Part shown: positions 1 to 8,601 of the stretch, piece after piece
Layout of the letters: each line of letters begins with the position of its first letter
Position numbering within the stretch: position 1 is the stretch's first letter
Assembly: GCF_030272695.1 (NCBI RefSeq)
Contig: NZ_JARFYN010000015.1
Coordinates: forward strand, 62,001-126,000
From: Martinezella calliandrae
GTDB taxonomy: Bacteria > Pseudomonadota > Alphaproteobacteria > Rhizobiales > Rhizobiaceae
DNA length: 64,000 nucleotides
Direction of reading: 5' to 3'
Position numbers and translations under genes: made by a program
Notes under the pieces: generated by a model
The model's database searches: none
What the model was told of the DNA's origin: nothing
The model's input: only the letters and a program-made list of their open reading frames with translations

Positions 1-924
1 GCCAAAGCAATTTTCGGGGCTGTGACACTGCCCACCCAGGGACCGCCGCTATCGATCGGCTTCTACGCCAAGGGCTGCCTTTCCGGGGCCGTGGCGCTGC
101 CGGCCGATGGACCGACCTGGCAGGCAATGCGCCTGTCGCGCAACCGCCGGTGGGGACGGCCGGAGATGATCGCGCTCATCGAACGCCTGTCGCGCGACGC
201 CGCCAAATATGACGGCTGGCCGGGTCTTCTGGTGGGCGACATCTCACAGCCGCGCGGCGGGCCGATGTTCAACGGCCATGCCTCGCATCAGATCGGTCTC
301 GACGCGGATGTCTGGCTGACGCCGATGCCGGCGCGGACGCTGACCACGGCCGAGCGCGAAAGCCTGCCTTTCACCACCATGCTCGAAAAGAACAAGTTCC
401 TGACGGTCGACGACAAGGTTTGGACCACATCGCGCGCCCGCCTCCTTATGCGCGCCGCCAGCTATCCCGAAGTCGAACGCATTTTCGTCAATCCGGCAAT
501 CAAGAAGAAAATGTGCGAGACTTGGACTGGCGACCGCGCCAATCTCGGCAAGCTTCGCCCGGAATACGGCCATGACTCACATTTCCATATCCGCCTCCGT
601 TGCCCCACCGGTTCCGCCGGCTGCAAGCCACAGCCACCTGTTGCCGCCGGCGATGGCTGCGACAAGCCGCTCGCCTGGTGGTTTACGCCCGAGCCGTGGG
701 CCAAGCCGAAGCCCGGTGCAAAGCCACCGGCAAAGCCGCGCGAGGTCATGGTTTCCGATCTGCCGAAGGCCTGCCAGACGGTGCTCGACGCATCTCCCGT
801 CGCCTCGGCCGCTGTGGCTACCTTCGGCGCCAAGGCCGCTGCGGGGCCGGCCGCTACCAGCGCAATACCGGTTTCCAGCGCCGGAACAGGCAGCACACCG
901 CCCGACAGCATCCCGCAGCAGTAA
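1..924 (+). CDS. mepA: Penicillin-insensitive murein endopeptidase (5'-truncated by window edge)
   Basis: Frame 1 is open from the first base, so the true start and signal peptide lie upstream of the window; the GTG at 22 is only an internal codon. The protein resembles MepA, a periplasmic LAS-family zinc peptidase that cleaves D-alanyl-meso-diaminopimelate cross-links in peptidoglycan. Visible metal-site motifs are GHASHQIGLDADVW (His and Asp ligands) and HDSHFHIRL (catalytic and ligand His). SRNRRWG and the ERLSRDAAKYDGWPGLLVGD stretch are also typical of the family. The C-terminal ~90 residues are Pro/Ala/Lys-rich with low complexity and look like a flexible tail. Family call is confident; only the N-terminus is missing. 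Confidence 0.9.
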   Translation, partial: AKAIFGAVTLPTQGPPLSIGFYAKGCLSGAVALPADGPTWQAMRLSRNRRWGRPEMIALIERLSRDAAKYDGWPGLLVGDISQPRGGPMFNGHASHQIGLDADVWLTPMPARTLTTAERESLPFTTMLEKNKFLTVDDKVWTTSRARLLMRAASYPEVERIFVNPAIKKKMCETWTGDRANLGKLRPEYGHDSHFHIRLRCPTGSAGCKPQPPVAAGDGCDKPLAWWFTPEPWAKPKPGAKPPAKPREVMVSDLPKACQTVLDASPVASAAVATFGAKAAAGPAATSAIPVSSAGTGSTPPDSIPQQ

Positions 925-1045
925 TGGCGGCAGGGCCGTTGCAACCGGCTTGACCCGTCTTTCAAAGGGGTGATTCTTGGTATAGAAGGCGGATAAATCG
1001 ATTATAGGTCTATTGCGTTAAAAGTCTGGGGCGGAGTGGGAGTTC

Positions 1046-1426
1046 ATGGCCGGCGGCAAATGCATCGCGCTGATCGCGCATGATCAGAAGAAGGATGCAA
1101 TGGCGGAATTTGCGCGCCGCAATCAGGATTCGCTCGCGGATTCGCATATCGTTGCCACCGGCACCACCGGCGGTCGCGTCCTCGATGTTTGCCCCGGCCT
1201 CAAAGTCACCCGCATGAAAAGCGGTCCGCTCGGTGGCGATCAGCAGATCGGCGCCATGATCGCGACCGGCGAGATCGATATGCTCGTCTTCTTCATCGAC
1301 CCGCTCACCCCGATGCCACACGATGTCGACGTCAAGGCATTGACGCGGCTGGCCGTTCTCTATGACATTCCAATGGCTCTCAACGAAGCCACCGCAAAAC
1401 GCCTGATCAAAACACTGAACCATTAA
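1046..1426 (+). CDS. mgsA: Methylglyoxal synthase
   Basis: 126 residues, somewhat shorter than the E. coli enzyme (152) because both termini are trimmed. It converts dihydroxyacetone phosphate to methylglyoxal and phosphate, a bypass of lower glycolysis when phosphate is short. Family motifs are all present: IALIAHD with the N-terminal Asp (residue 13), ATGTTGG phosphate-binding loop (37-43), [14 protein letters not shown] with the catalytic Asp (65), and [12 protein letters not shown] (83-93) with Asp85, His92 and Asp93. ATG 1046 is preceded by GGGAG at a suitable distance. It lies 33 bp upstream of glk in the same direction and could be co-transcribed with it. Confidence 0.93.
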   Translation: MAGGKCIALIAHDQKKDAMAEFARRNQDSLADSHIVATGTTGGRVLDVCPGLKVTRMKSGPLGGDQQIGAMIATGEIDMLVFFIDPLTPMPHDVDVKALTRLAVLYDIPMALNEATAKRLIKTLNH

Positions 1427-1459
1427 TCCGCCTTACGGCGGCTGACCACGGACCTCGCC

Positions 1460-2485
1460 ATGCCCAAGCTCAATCACAGCGAAGCCCCTATGCCCTTTCC
1501 TATCCTGATCGGCGATATCGGGGGAACCAACGCGCGCTTTTCCATCCTCGTCGATGCCTATGCAGAGCCAAAGTATTTCCCGAATGTGCAAACCGCCGAT
1601 TTCGAGACGATCGACGAGGCGATTCAACAGGGCGTCCTCGACAAGACCTCAATAAAGCCGCGTTCGGCGATCCTTGCCATGGCCGGGCCGGTTCGGGGCG
1701 ATGAAATTCCGCTGACCAATTGCGACTGGGTGATCCGCCCGAACACCATGATCGCCAATCTCGGCCTCGAGGACGTGCTCATCATCAATGATTTCGAAGC
1801 CCAGGCGTTGGCGATCGCTGGCGTGTCCGAGGAGCATCGTGCGACCGTCGGCGAAACATCGGAAGACATGATCGCCTCTCGCGCGGTACTCGGGCCGGGC
1901 ACCGGCCTCGGCGTCGCCGGCCTCATCCATGCCCAGCATACCTGGATCCCCGTGCCGGGCGAGGGCGGACATATCGATCTCGGACCGCGCAGCCCGCGTG
2001 ATTTTCAGATCTGGCCGCACCTGGAGCCCATCGAGGGCCGGATCTCCGCCGAGCAGATCCTTTGCGGCCGTGGACTGCAGAACCTCTATCACGCGATCTG
2101 CAAGACCGACGGCATAGAACCTATGCTCGCCCAACCCGCCGATATCACGACCCATGCGCTCGCCGGCACCAACGCTCAGGCCGAAGAGACCGTGACACTG
2201 TTCGTCACCTATCTTGGTCGCGTCGCCGGCGACATTGCCTTGATCTTCATGGCGCGCGGCGGCGTCTATCTTTCCGGCGGCATCTCGCAGAAGATCCTGC
2301 CGGCGCTGCACAAGCCGGAATTCCGCGCCGCTTTCGAAGACAAGGCGCCGCATAGCGCGCTGTTGAAATCGATCCCGACGCATGTGGTTACCCATCCGCT
2401 CGCCGCACTAGCAGGCCTCTCCGCCTATGCCCGCATGCCGGCCAATTTCGGCCTGGCGACCGAGGGCCGCCGCTGGCGGCGTTGA
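1460..2485 (+). CDS. glk: Glucokinase
   Basis: 341 residues, the usual length for rhizobial Glk of the ROK-unrelated hexokinase-like glucokinase family. Phosphorylates glucose to glucose-6-phosphate with ATP in the cytoplasm. The N-terminal phosphate loop [11 protein letters not shown] is clear, followed by LTNCDWVI, the sugar-binding [13 protein letters not shown], the [11 protein letters not shown] adenosine motif, [13 protein letters not shown] and GGVYLSGGI. The C-terminal EGRRWRR tail matches what I remember of R. leguminosarum glucokinase. ATG 1460 is used; ATG 1490 ([12 protein letters not shown]) is a possible alternative. A decayed beta-lactamase starts 35 bp downstream. Confidence 0.95.
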   Translation: MPKLNHSEAPMPFPILIGDIGGTNARFSILVDAYAEPKYFPNVQTADFETIDEAIQQGVLDKTSIKPRSAILAMAGPVRGDEIPLTNCDWVIRPNTMIANLGLEDVLIINDFEAQALAIAGVSEEHRATVGETSEDMIASRAVLGPGTGLGVAGLIHAQHTWIPVPGEGGHIDLGPRSPRDFQIWPHLEPIEGRISAEQILCGRGLQNLYHAICKTDGIEPMLAQPADITTHALAGTNAQAEETVTLFVTYLGRVAGDIALIFMARGGVYLSGGISQKILPALHKPEFRAAFEDKAPHSALLKSIPTHVVTHPLAALAGLSAYARMPANFGLATEGRRWRR

Positions 2486-2519
2486 TCCAGAGTACAGCAC
2501 CACATCGCTACACACGGCG

Positions 2520-3144
2520 ATGGGTTTCGATTCAGGCTTCCTGAACGACGAGCATGCGCCGCTGCTGGCGTACCGCAAGGGCTACGTCGATTGGCACGGT
2601 GCCGAATGGCGCCAGCCGGCGGACCCTGCCCGATGGATCGAATATTCGGTGGTCTGGTTCTCGCAGCAGGTAACGCATGTGCTCGGTATGGACCGAGCTG
2701 CACGACTACGCGGTTAAGTTTCGGTACGGCAATGCCGACTTCTCGGGCGCCCCCGGAAAGAACAATGGGCTCGACCACGTCTGGATCGGCTCTTCACTGA
2801 AGATTTCCCCACTCGAACAGACCGCCTTTCTCGGAAAGCTCGTCTTTCGACAACTGCCGGTGAGCCCACAGGCTTTCGACGTGACAAAGCGGATCATCGA
2901 AGTTGCACCGCTGAGCAACGGCTGGGACATTCACGGCAAGACTGGTTCGGCGCGTCCCGGGGGAGCCGCCGATAAAGCCTATCCTTACGGACGGTTCGTC
3001 GGATGGGCGGAGAAGGGCGATCGCCGGCTTGTATTCGCGCGGCTCACCCAGGACGAAAAGAAGGAGCCGCAGACACCCGGAGTACGAGCACGTGACGCCT
3101 TTTTGAAGGAGCAGCCTTCCCTTATAATGCAGGTGGCTCCTTGA
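2520..3144 (+). pseudogene. Class D (OXA-type) beta-lactamase remnant
   Basis: Two fragments in different frames together resemble the C-terminal two thirds of OXA beta-lactamases. Fragment one (frame of 2520-2715) reads MGFDSGFLNDEHAPLL through DPARWIEYSVVWFSQQVTHVLGM; fragment two (from about 2690 to the stop at 3144) reads ELHDYAVKFRYGNADFSG, NNGLDHVWIGSSLKISPLEQ and the HGKTGSARP active-site motif, ending in DEKKEPQTPGVRARDAFL. The frameshift lies near 2688-2700. The N-terminal part with the catalytic STFK serine-lysine and the signal peptide is missing, because homology begins just after the glk stop. The product cannot be a working beta-lactamase. Confidence 0.85.
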
Positions 3145-3217
3145 CCTGCCTCTTAACCAGAGCGGCAAGCCATAACTAGCCAAAGCCGTCCTAACTCTTT
3201 ATAGACCCGCGGTAACA

Positions 3218-5053
3218 GTGCCATATACGGCCGCTTGGTTTGAGACAGGAAGCCGATTTTTGAAGTCGCCCGACACCAAAAACATTAGCGTCGACAGCGA
3301 AGCCATTACCGGCATGCTAAAGCGCATCATTGCCGAGAACGGCCGCGATCACATTCGTGGCTATGCTACCGCGATCACCTGTCTGATCGTTGTAGCACTG
3401 TCGACGGCCTATATCGGCTATATCGTCAAATCGGTTATCGACAGCGCCTTTATCGCGCGCAACATCGTGGACGCCTGGCGAATTTGCTTCAGCATTTTCA
3501 TCGTTTTTGTCTTGCGCGGTTTTGCGGGATATTTCCAATCGGTCATCCTGTCCAAGATCGGCAACAATATCATCGCCCGCTATCAGCGTCGCCTCTACTC
3601 ACATCTGATGACCCTGTCGATTGGCTTCTTCAGCGAAGCCCGTTCCGCGCAGCTTGCGGCCCGGATCAGCCAGAACGTTTCGGGCATTCGTGACGTCATG
3701 AATCTTACGATCACGTCGACGGCGCGAGACTTACTGACCTTCGTGTCGCTGCTTTGCGTCATGGTCTTCCAGGATCCGGTGCTCAGTATCGCGTTTATTG
3801 TCGTCGCACCGCCGCTCTTCCTGACGCTACGCTATATTTCCAAGCGCCTGCGCGCTGCCACGCGCGATGCGATCGTCCTGAATAGCCATGTCCTGGGTGC
3901 GATGCAGGAAACCATACAGGGCATTTCCATCGTCAAGGCGTTCACGATGGAAGAGGAGCTGGAGAACAAGATCAGCAAGCTGATCAACGCAGCCGAGCAC
4001 CGGCAGAACCGCATCGCACGGCTATCGGAACGCAACGGGCCGCTCATCGAGACCGTCGCCGGATTTGCGATCGCCAGCCTCTTTGCCTATGCCGCCTATC
4101 GGTCAATTTATGACAATGTCTCGCCGGGTGTGTTTTTTTCCTTCGCCACCTCGCTGCTACTCGCCTACGATCCGGCTCGCCGCCTCGCCAAGCTGCAGGT
4201 GCAGCTAGAACGTGCCGTAGTCAATGCACGCATGATCTATGAACTGCTCGATTTGGAACCACGCCAGCGCGACCTACCGGATGCGAAGCCGCTCGCCATC
4301 ACCGAGGCCCGCATCGAGTTTCGCGACGTTGACTTCGCCTATGGCGACGAGACTGTTCTATGCGGCGTGAGTTTCATCGCCGAGGGCGGCGAGACGACGG
4401 CATTGGTCGGCCCTTCCGGTGCCGGCAAGTCCACCGTCATCAATCTTATTCCACGCTTCTACGATCCCAAGGCCGGCAGCATTTTCATCGACGGGCAGGA
4501 CATCGCCCATGTCACGAAGCAGTCGCTGCGCGAACAGCTCGCCTATGTCTCGCAGCAGCCCTACCTCTTCGAAGGTACGATCCGCGACAATATTCGTTAC
4601 GGCCGCCCAGAAGCGACGAATGCCGAAGTGGAGGAAGCAGCCCGCCTCGCCTACGCCCACGATTTCATCCTGGCGCAGCCCCAGGGTTACGACACGCCGG
4701 TCGGAGAAAACGGCGTGACCCTTTCCGGCGGCCAGCGCCAGCGCCTGTCGATCGCCCGTGCGTTGGTGCGCAATGCGCCGATTCTGCTTTTGGACGAAGC
4801 GACATCGGCGCTCGATACCGAATCGGAAGCAGCCGTGCAGAAGGCGTTGGACGAAGCTATGAGCGGCCGCACCGTCGTCGTTATCGCCCATCGCCTGTCG
4901 ACGGTGGTACGGGCGGAAAAGATCATTGTGATGCAGTACGGGCGTATCGTCGAAGAGGGCAACCACGAGACGCTTGCGACGGCCGACAATGGCCTTTACG
5001 CTCGCCTCAACAACCTCCAGCGGCCGGCCGTTTCCAGCAATTCCCGCAAATAA
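3218..5053 (+). CDS. ABC exporter, MsbA/BmrA-like half transporter (permease fused to ATPase)
   Basis: 611 residues with an N-terminal six-helix ABC transmembrane domain (about residues 40-330) and a C-terminal nucleotide-binding domain (about 365-600). Walker A GPSGAGKST, Q-loop YVSQQPYLFEGTIRDNI, signature LSGGQRQRLSIARAL, Walker B ILLLDEATSALD and H-loop AHRLST are intact. Such homodimeric inner-membrane exporters move lipids (lipid A-core), drugs or peptides; substrate cannot be read from sequence. GTG 3218 gives the longest plausible N-terminus but lacks a good ribosome binding site; ATG 3314 (MLKRIIAENGRD) is an alternative. It is 15 bp from dapB. Confidence 0.9.
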   Translation: MPYTAAWFETGSRFLKSPDTKNISVDSEAITGMLKRIIAENGRDHIRGYATAITCLIVVALSTAYIGYIVKSVIDSAFIARNIVDAWRICFSIFIVFVLRGFAGYFQSVILSKIGNNIIARYQRRLYSHLMTLSIGFFSEARSAQLAARISQNVSGIRDVMNLTITSTARDLLTFVSLLCVMVFQDPVLSIAFIVVAPPLFLTLRYISKRLRAATRDAIVLNSHVLGAMQETIQGISIVKAFTMEEELENKISKLINAAEHRQNRIARLSERNGPLIETVAGFAIASLFAYAAYRSIYDNVSPGVFFSFATSLLLAYDPARRLAKLQVQLERAVVNARMIYELLDLEPRQRDLPDAKPLAITEARIEFRDVDFAYGDETVLCGVSFIAEGGETTALVGPSGAGKSTVINLIPRFYDPKAGSIFIDGQDIAHVTKQSLREQLAYVSQQPYLFEGTIRDNIRYGRPEATNAEVEEAARLAYAHDFILAQPQGYDTPVGENGVTLSGGQRQRLSIARALVRNAPILLLDEATSALDTESEAAVQKALDEAMSGRTVVVIAHRLSTVVRAEKIIVMQYGRIVEEGNHETLATADNGLYARLNNLQRPAVSSNSRK

Positions 5054-5068
5054 GACGATTGAGAAGAC

Positions 5069-5893
5069 ATGAGTGATGACGCGATGAAGCTGGTGGTGGT
5101 TGGCGCGGCGGGCCGTATGGGCCAGGCCCTGATCCGCCTTATCCACACCACCGAGAGTGCCACGCTGCACGCCGCCATCGCACGTCCCGGTTCTGCCTTC
5201 ATCGGCAAGGACGCGGGCGAGATTGCCGGGTTGGGCCTGATCGGCGTTCCGGTCACCGACGATCCGCTTTCAGCCTTCCTGCATGCCGAAGGCGTGATCG
5301 ACTTCACCACACCGGCAACCAGTGTCGCCTTCGCGGGCCTCGCCGCGCAGGCGCGCATCGTCCACATCATCGGTACGACCGGCTGTTTGGCGGCAGACGA
5401 AACCAAGTTCAAGGCAGCCTCGCGCCACGCCCGCATTGTCAAATCGGGCAATATGGGCCTCGGCATCAACCTCTTGAGCGTCCTTGTCGAGCAGGCGGCC
5501 CGAGCGCTTTCGCCGGCCGATTGGGACATCGAAGTCCTGGAGATGCACCATAAGCACAAGGTCGACGCGCCCTCGGGAACGGCGCTTCTGCTCGGCCAGG
5601 CAGCGGCAAAGGGGCGCGGCATCGATCTCGGCGAAAATTCTGTGCGCGCGCGCGACGGCCAAACCGGTCCTCGCCCCACCGGTACGATCGGCTTTGCGAC
5701 CCTGCGCGGCGGCGGCGTGATCGGCGACCATTCGGTCATCTTTGCCGGCGAAAGCGAGCGTCTGACGCTCTCTCACAGCGCCGGCGATCGTTCGCTATTT
5801 GCCCGCGGGGCGCTTCAGGCCGCCCTTTGGGCGCGCGACAAGAATCCCGGCCTTTATTCCATGCTCGACGTTCTCGGGCTTTCCACACGTTGA
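5069..5893 (+). CDS. dapB: 4-hydroxy-tetrahydrodipicolinate reductase
   Basis: 274 residues. Reduces 4-hydroxy-tetrahydrodipicolinate with NAD(P)H in the diaminopimelate/lysine pathway. The Rossmann motif [13 protein letters not shown] is near the N-terminus, GTTGCL forms the central substrate-side loop, and the catalytic segment [19 protein letters not shown] carries the conserved histidines and lysine. The C-terminal [25 protein letters not shown] stretch is family-typical. ATG 5069 is 15 bp after the ABC exporter stop; gpmA follows 27 bp later, so exporter-dapB-gpmA may form one transcript. Confidence 0.96.
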   Translation: MSDDAMKLVVVGAAGRMGQALIRLIHTTESATLHAAIARPGSAFIGKDAGEIAGLGLIGVPVTDDPLSAFLHAEGVIDFTTPATSVAFAGLAAQARIVHIIGTTGCLAADETKFKAASRHARIVKSGNMGLGINLLSVLVEQAARALSPADWDIEVLEMHHKHKVDAPSGTALLLGQAAAKGRGIDLGENSVRARDGQTGPRPTGTIGFATLRGGGVIGDHSVIFAGESERLTLSHSAGDRSLFARGALQAALWARDKNPGLYSMLDVLGLSTR

Positions 5894-5920
5894 TCCCATC
5901 CTATCAAGGAGGAATATTTT

Positions 5921-6556
5921 ATGAGCGGTACTCTCGTCCTCGTTCGCCATGGGCAGAGCGACTGGAATTTGAAGAATCTCTTTACCGGCTGGAAGGACCC
6001 CGACCTGACCGAGCTCGGCATCGAAGAAGCCAAGACCGGCGGCAAGGCACTTGCCGAGTACGGCATCAAGTTCGACATCGCCTTTACCTCCGTACTGGTC
6101 CGGGCCCAGCATACGCTTGACATCATCCTCGACAGCGTCGGCCAGACCGGCCTGAAGACCATCAAGGATCAGGCGCTGAATGAGCGCGACTACGGCGATC
6201 TTTCGGGCCTGAACAAGGATGACGCCCGCGCCAAATGGGGTGAGGAACAGGTGCATATATGGCGCCGCTCCTACGACGTTCCGCCGCCCGGCGGCGAAAG
6301 CCTGCGCGACACCGGCGCCCGCGTATGGCCTTATTACCTGACAGAAATCCTGCCCCGCGTTCTTGCTGGTCAGAAAGTGCTGGTCGCCGCCCACGGCAAC
6401 TCGCTACGCTCGCTGGTCATGGTCCTCGACCGCCTCAGCAAGGAACAGATCCTCGCGCTCAACCTCGCAACCGGCGTGCCGATGGTCTACAAGCTCAACG
6501 CCGACTCCACCGTCGCCTCCAAGGAAGTGCTCGGCGACATGTCGAACGCGCACTGA
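5921..6556 (+). CDS. gpmA: 2,3-bisphosphoglycerate-dependent phosphoglycerate mutase
   Basis: 211 residues, the length of the short alphaproteobacterial dPGM. Interconverts 3- and 2-phosphoglycerate in glycolysis through a phosphohistidine. The RHGQSDWN motif with the phosphorylated His is at residues 9-16, [14 protein letters not shown] supplies the acid/base Glu, and AAHGNSLR is the second histidine motif. A strong AAGGAGG ribosome binding site lies 10 bases before ATG 5921. Converges with phnF across a hairpin. Confidence 0.96.
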   Translation: MSGTLVLVRHGQSDWNLKNLFTGWKDPDLTELGIEEAKTGGKALAEYGIKFDIAFTSVLVRAQHTLDIILDSVGQTGLKTIKDQALNERDYGDLSGLNKDDARAKWGEEQVHIWRRSYDVPPPGGESLRDTGARVWPYYLTEILPRVLAGQKVLVAAHGNSLRSLVMVLDRLSKEQILALNLATGVPMVYKLNADSTVASKEVLGDMSNAH

Positions 6557-6590
6557 GCGCCGATAATTTGCGAAATGCCCCTCACCCTAG

Positions 6591-6616
6591 CCCTCTCCCC
6601 GTAAACGGGGCGAGGG
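6591..6616. terminator. GC-rich hairpin between convergent gpmA and phnF
   Basis: CCCTCTCCCCG-TAAA-CGGGGCGAGGG forms a near-perfect stem, flanked by CCCTCACCCTAG. It sits between convergent genes and can act as a bidirectional terminator. The motif resembles the widespread short palindromic intergenic element CCCTCACCCTAACCCTCTCCCCG of proteobacteria, so it may also be a repeat-family copy. Confidence 0.6.
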
Positions 6617-6656
6617 GACGATTTCTTCTGCGGCGAGCTCTCGCTCCTTCGAAACC

Positions 6657-7391
6657 TCAATTCTCGATGGTAAAGCGCACCCTGTCGGCAGCGAAGCGTG
6701 AAATTGAATATTGCACCGGAACATTGTCGAGATCCGAATTGAGCGCCCGTGTGACGAGCACGATGGCGCCCGGGGATAGTTGCAGGTCAGCCAGATCGCC
6801 TTCGTCGGCATGCGTCGCGGTGATCTCTGTGGTGACGCGCACATAATCCGGCACGCCAAGCTCTCGAAATGCCTTGGTGATCGATCCGGTCGTCCTATAA
6901 ACCTCGGCAATAGCGCCGAAGCGATCCGCCGGGAACCAGCTTGTCGCACGCGACACCGGACGATGATCCGCCTGACCGATCGTTTCCAGACGCACAAGCC
7001 GCGTGCCGTTCTTGATATTGAGCTGTCGAGCCAATTCCGTGCTCGCTGCCTCCTCTGTAGCGGCAAGTAGGACACTGCGTGTCTCGCGCACCTGATCGCC
7101 AATGCCCTGCGAAAATCGCGTCCGCTTCGAAATCGGGAAACTCAGGCGCTCCTTGCGCTCGATCAACGTTCCACGCCCCTGCACGGCCCTGACGATCCCT
7201 TCCTGCGCCAGTGCCGCAAGCGCGCTTCGGATCGTGTGCCTGTTGACCCCAAACTGTAGTGCCAGCACCGTTTCCGGCGGCACCATGCCCGTGTCGTCGA
7301 AATCGCCATGATTGATCGACGTGCGAATCCGGTCGGCGATCTGCCGCCAGAGCGCCACGCCCGTCTGTCTTTGTACCTTCTGTCCCGCCAT
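6657..7391 (-). CDS. phnF: Phosphonate utilisation regulator PhnF, GntR/HutC family
   Basis: 244 residues from ATG 7391 (MAGQKVQRQTGVALWRQIAD). An N-terminal winged HTH (about 10-75; MVPPETVLALQFGVNRHTIR) is followed by a UTRA-type effector domain (about 95-240). PhnF proteins repress or modulate phn operons. It is divergent from phnG, with a perfect inverted repeat in the shared intergenic region. A longer reading frame would start at 7433, but that would place the PHO-box-like sequence inside the coding region, and 244 residues matches the family length better. Confidence 0.9.
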   Translation of the reverse strand: MAGQKVQRQTGVALWRQIADRIRTSINHGDFDDTGMVPPETVLALQFGVNRHTIRSALAALAQEGIVRAVQGRGTLIERKERLSFPISKRTRFSQGIGDQVRETRSVLLAATEEAASTELARQLNIKNGTRLVRLETIGQADHRPVSRATSWFPADRFGAIAEVYRTTGSITKAFRELGVPDYVRVTTEITATHADEGDLADLQLSPGAIVLVTRALNSDLDNVPVQYSISRFAADRVRFTIEN

Positions 7392-7405
7392 ATTATCCGC
7401 TTGCT

Positions 7406-7423
7406 GTGTCACACGCTTGTCAT
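7406..7423 (+). promoter_or_regulatory. PHO-box-like direct repeat upstream of phnG
   Basis: GTGTCAC-ACGC-TTGTCAT: two 7-mers with 4 bases between them, close to the PhoB consensus CTGTCAT-N4-CTGTCAT. It is 70 bp upstream of the phnG start and 15 bp upstream of the phnF start. Equivalent boxes precede phnC and the 2H-phosphoesterase/phnM/phnN unit. Inference: activation by phosphorylated PhoB under phosphate limitation. Confidence 0.72.
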
Positions 7424-7458
7424 GTCCTACCAATAAAGATAAAACTACCTTGTATGGT

Positions 7459-7476
7459 TGTCTATATCAATAGACA
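7459..7476. promoter_or_regulatory. Probable PhnF operator
   Basis: TGTCTAT-ATCA-ATAGACA is a perfect 7-4-7 inverted repeat, 16 bp before the phnG start codon. GntR/HutC-family regulators bind short inverted repeats of the GT-x-TA-x-AC type, and phnF is the divergent neighbour. Its position downstream of the PHO box and near the phnG ribosome binding site suits a repressor. Confidence 0.72.
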
Positions 7477-7492
7477 TTTTGAGGATAACGCG

Positions 7493-7969
7493 ATGAATTC
7501 AGCACAGAGGCAAGAGGCGGAGGCGCAGGAGCGCCGCGAACGCAAGCGCGCCACCGATCTTTTGGCCCGGGCCGAACGCGACGAGCTCGATGCGGCCTGG
7601 GAAGCACTGCTCAACAAGCCGACGGTTCAGCCAGTACGCGGGCCGGAAACCGGGCTCGTCATGGTGCGCGGGCGCATCGGCGGCGGCGGTTCGCCCTTCA
7701 ACCTCGGGGAGGTTACGGTGACGCGTGCCACCGTCAAGCTTGCCTCAGGCGCGGTCGGCCATGCGCATGCACTCGGCACTGACCGCGAAAAGGTGCGGCT
7801 TGCGGCGATCTTCGATGCACTTTGGCATCAGCCTGCCACCAAGGAATACGTCGAGAAGACGATCCTGCTGCCGGTCACCGATCGAATTGCCGAATACGAC
7901 CGCAAACGAGCTGAGGAAACGGCCGCCACCCGCGTCGATTTCTTCACCATGGTCCGCGGAGAAGATTAA
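7493..7969 (+). CDS. phnG: C-P lyase core subunit PhnG
   Basis: 158 residues from ATG 7493 (MNSAQRQEAEAQERRERKRA) with GAGGA 8 bases upstream. A longer frame from 7406 would cover the operator and PHO box and is rejected. PhnG forms the PhnGHIJ core that turns alkylphosphonates into ribose 1-phosphonate triphosphate derivatives and then cleaves the C-P bond. Family stretches include RGRIGGGGSPFNLGEVTVTRATV and GHAHALGTDREK. The stop overlaps the phnH start codon by one base. Confidence 0.94.
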   Translation: MNSAQRQEAEAQERRERKRATDLLARAERDELDAAWEALLNKPTVQPVRGPETGLVMVRGRIGGGGSPFNLGEVTVTRATVKLASGAVGHAHALGTDREKVRLAAIFDALWHQPATKEYVEKTILLPVTDRIAEYDRKRAEETAATRVDFFTMVRGED

Positions 7970-8598
7970 TGAGCCTTTCCAACACCCCCACGATACCCGG
8001 CGATGATACGCTGACCGGCGGTTTTGCCGATCCGGTATTCGGCGCGCAAAGCGTCTTCAAGATGATGATGGACGCGATGGCGCGGCCCGGAATCATCCAG
8101 ACGGTCATTTTGGACATCGCCCCGCCCGGCCCGCTCGACATCGCCGCGGGCGCGATCGGCCTCACTCTTTGCGATCATGATACGCCAGTCTGGCTGTCGG
8201 CCGGTCTCGCCAAGTCGCCCATGCCGGAATGGCTGAGCTTTCAGACCGGTGCAGCGGTGACCTCGGAAAGGATCGAAGCGCGCTTCGCCTTCATCGAAGC
8301 CGGCGTGGCGCTCTCTTCGCTCAACCAGTTCGCCGTCGGCACGCAGGAATATCCCGATCGCTCGACGACATTGGTATTGGAAATCGCGGCCCTCGAGGGC
8401 GGCAAGGAATTGGCGCTCTCCGGCCCCGGCATTGCCGATATCCGCATGATCGCTCCGATCGGCCTGCCGGATACATTCTTGCGCATCTGGAACGACAACC
8501 GTGCGCTTTTCCCGCGCGGTGTCGATCTCGTTCTGACGGCGGGACGGCAATTCCTTTGCCTGCCGCGTACCACCAAGATCATCGCGACGGAGATGTAA
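7969..8598 (+). CDS. phnH: C-P lyase core subunit PhnH
   Basis: 209 residues. PhnH is a structural subunit of the PhnGHIJ core with a PLP-transferase-like fold but no known cofactor. The N-terminal GGFADPVFGAQSVFKMMMDAM and PGPLDIAAGAIGLTLCDHDT, and the C-terminal FPRGVDLVLT are typical of the family. Start overlaps the last base of phnG and phnI follows after 3 bp, as expected for a coupled operon. Confidence 0.94.
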   Translation: MSLSNTPTIPGDDTLTGGFADPVFGAQSVFKMMMDAMARPGIIQTVILDIAPPGPLDIAAGAIGLTLCDHDTPVWLSAGLAKSPMPEWLSFQTGAAVTSERIEARFAFIEAGVALSSLNQFAVGTQEYPDRSTTLVLEIAALEGGKELALSGPGIADIRMIAPIGLPDTFLRIWNDNRALFPRGVDLVLTAGRQFLCLPRTTKIIATEM

Positions 8599-8601
8599 CG
8601 C

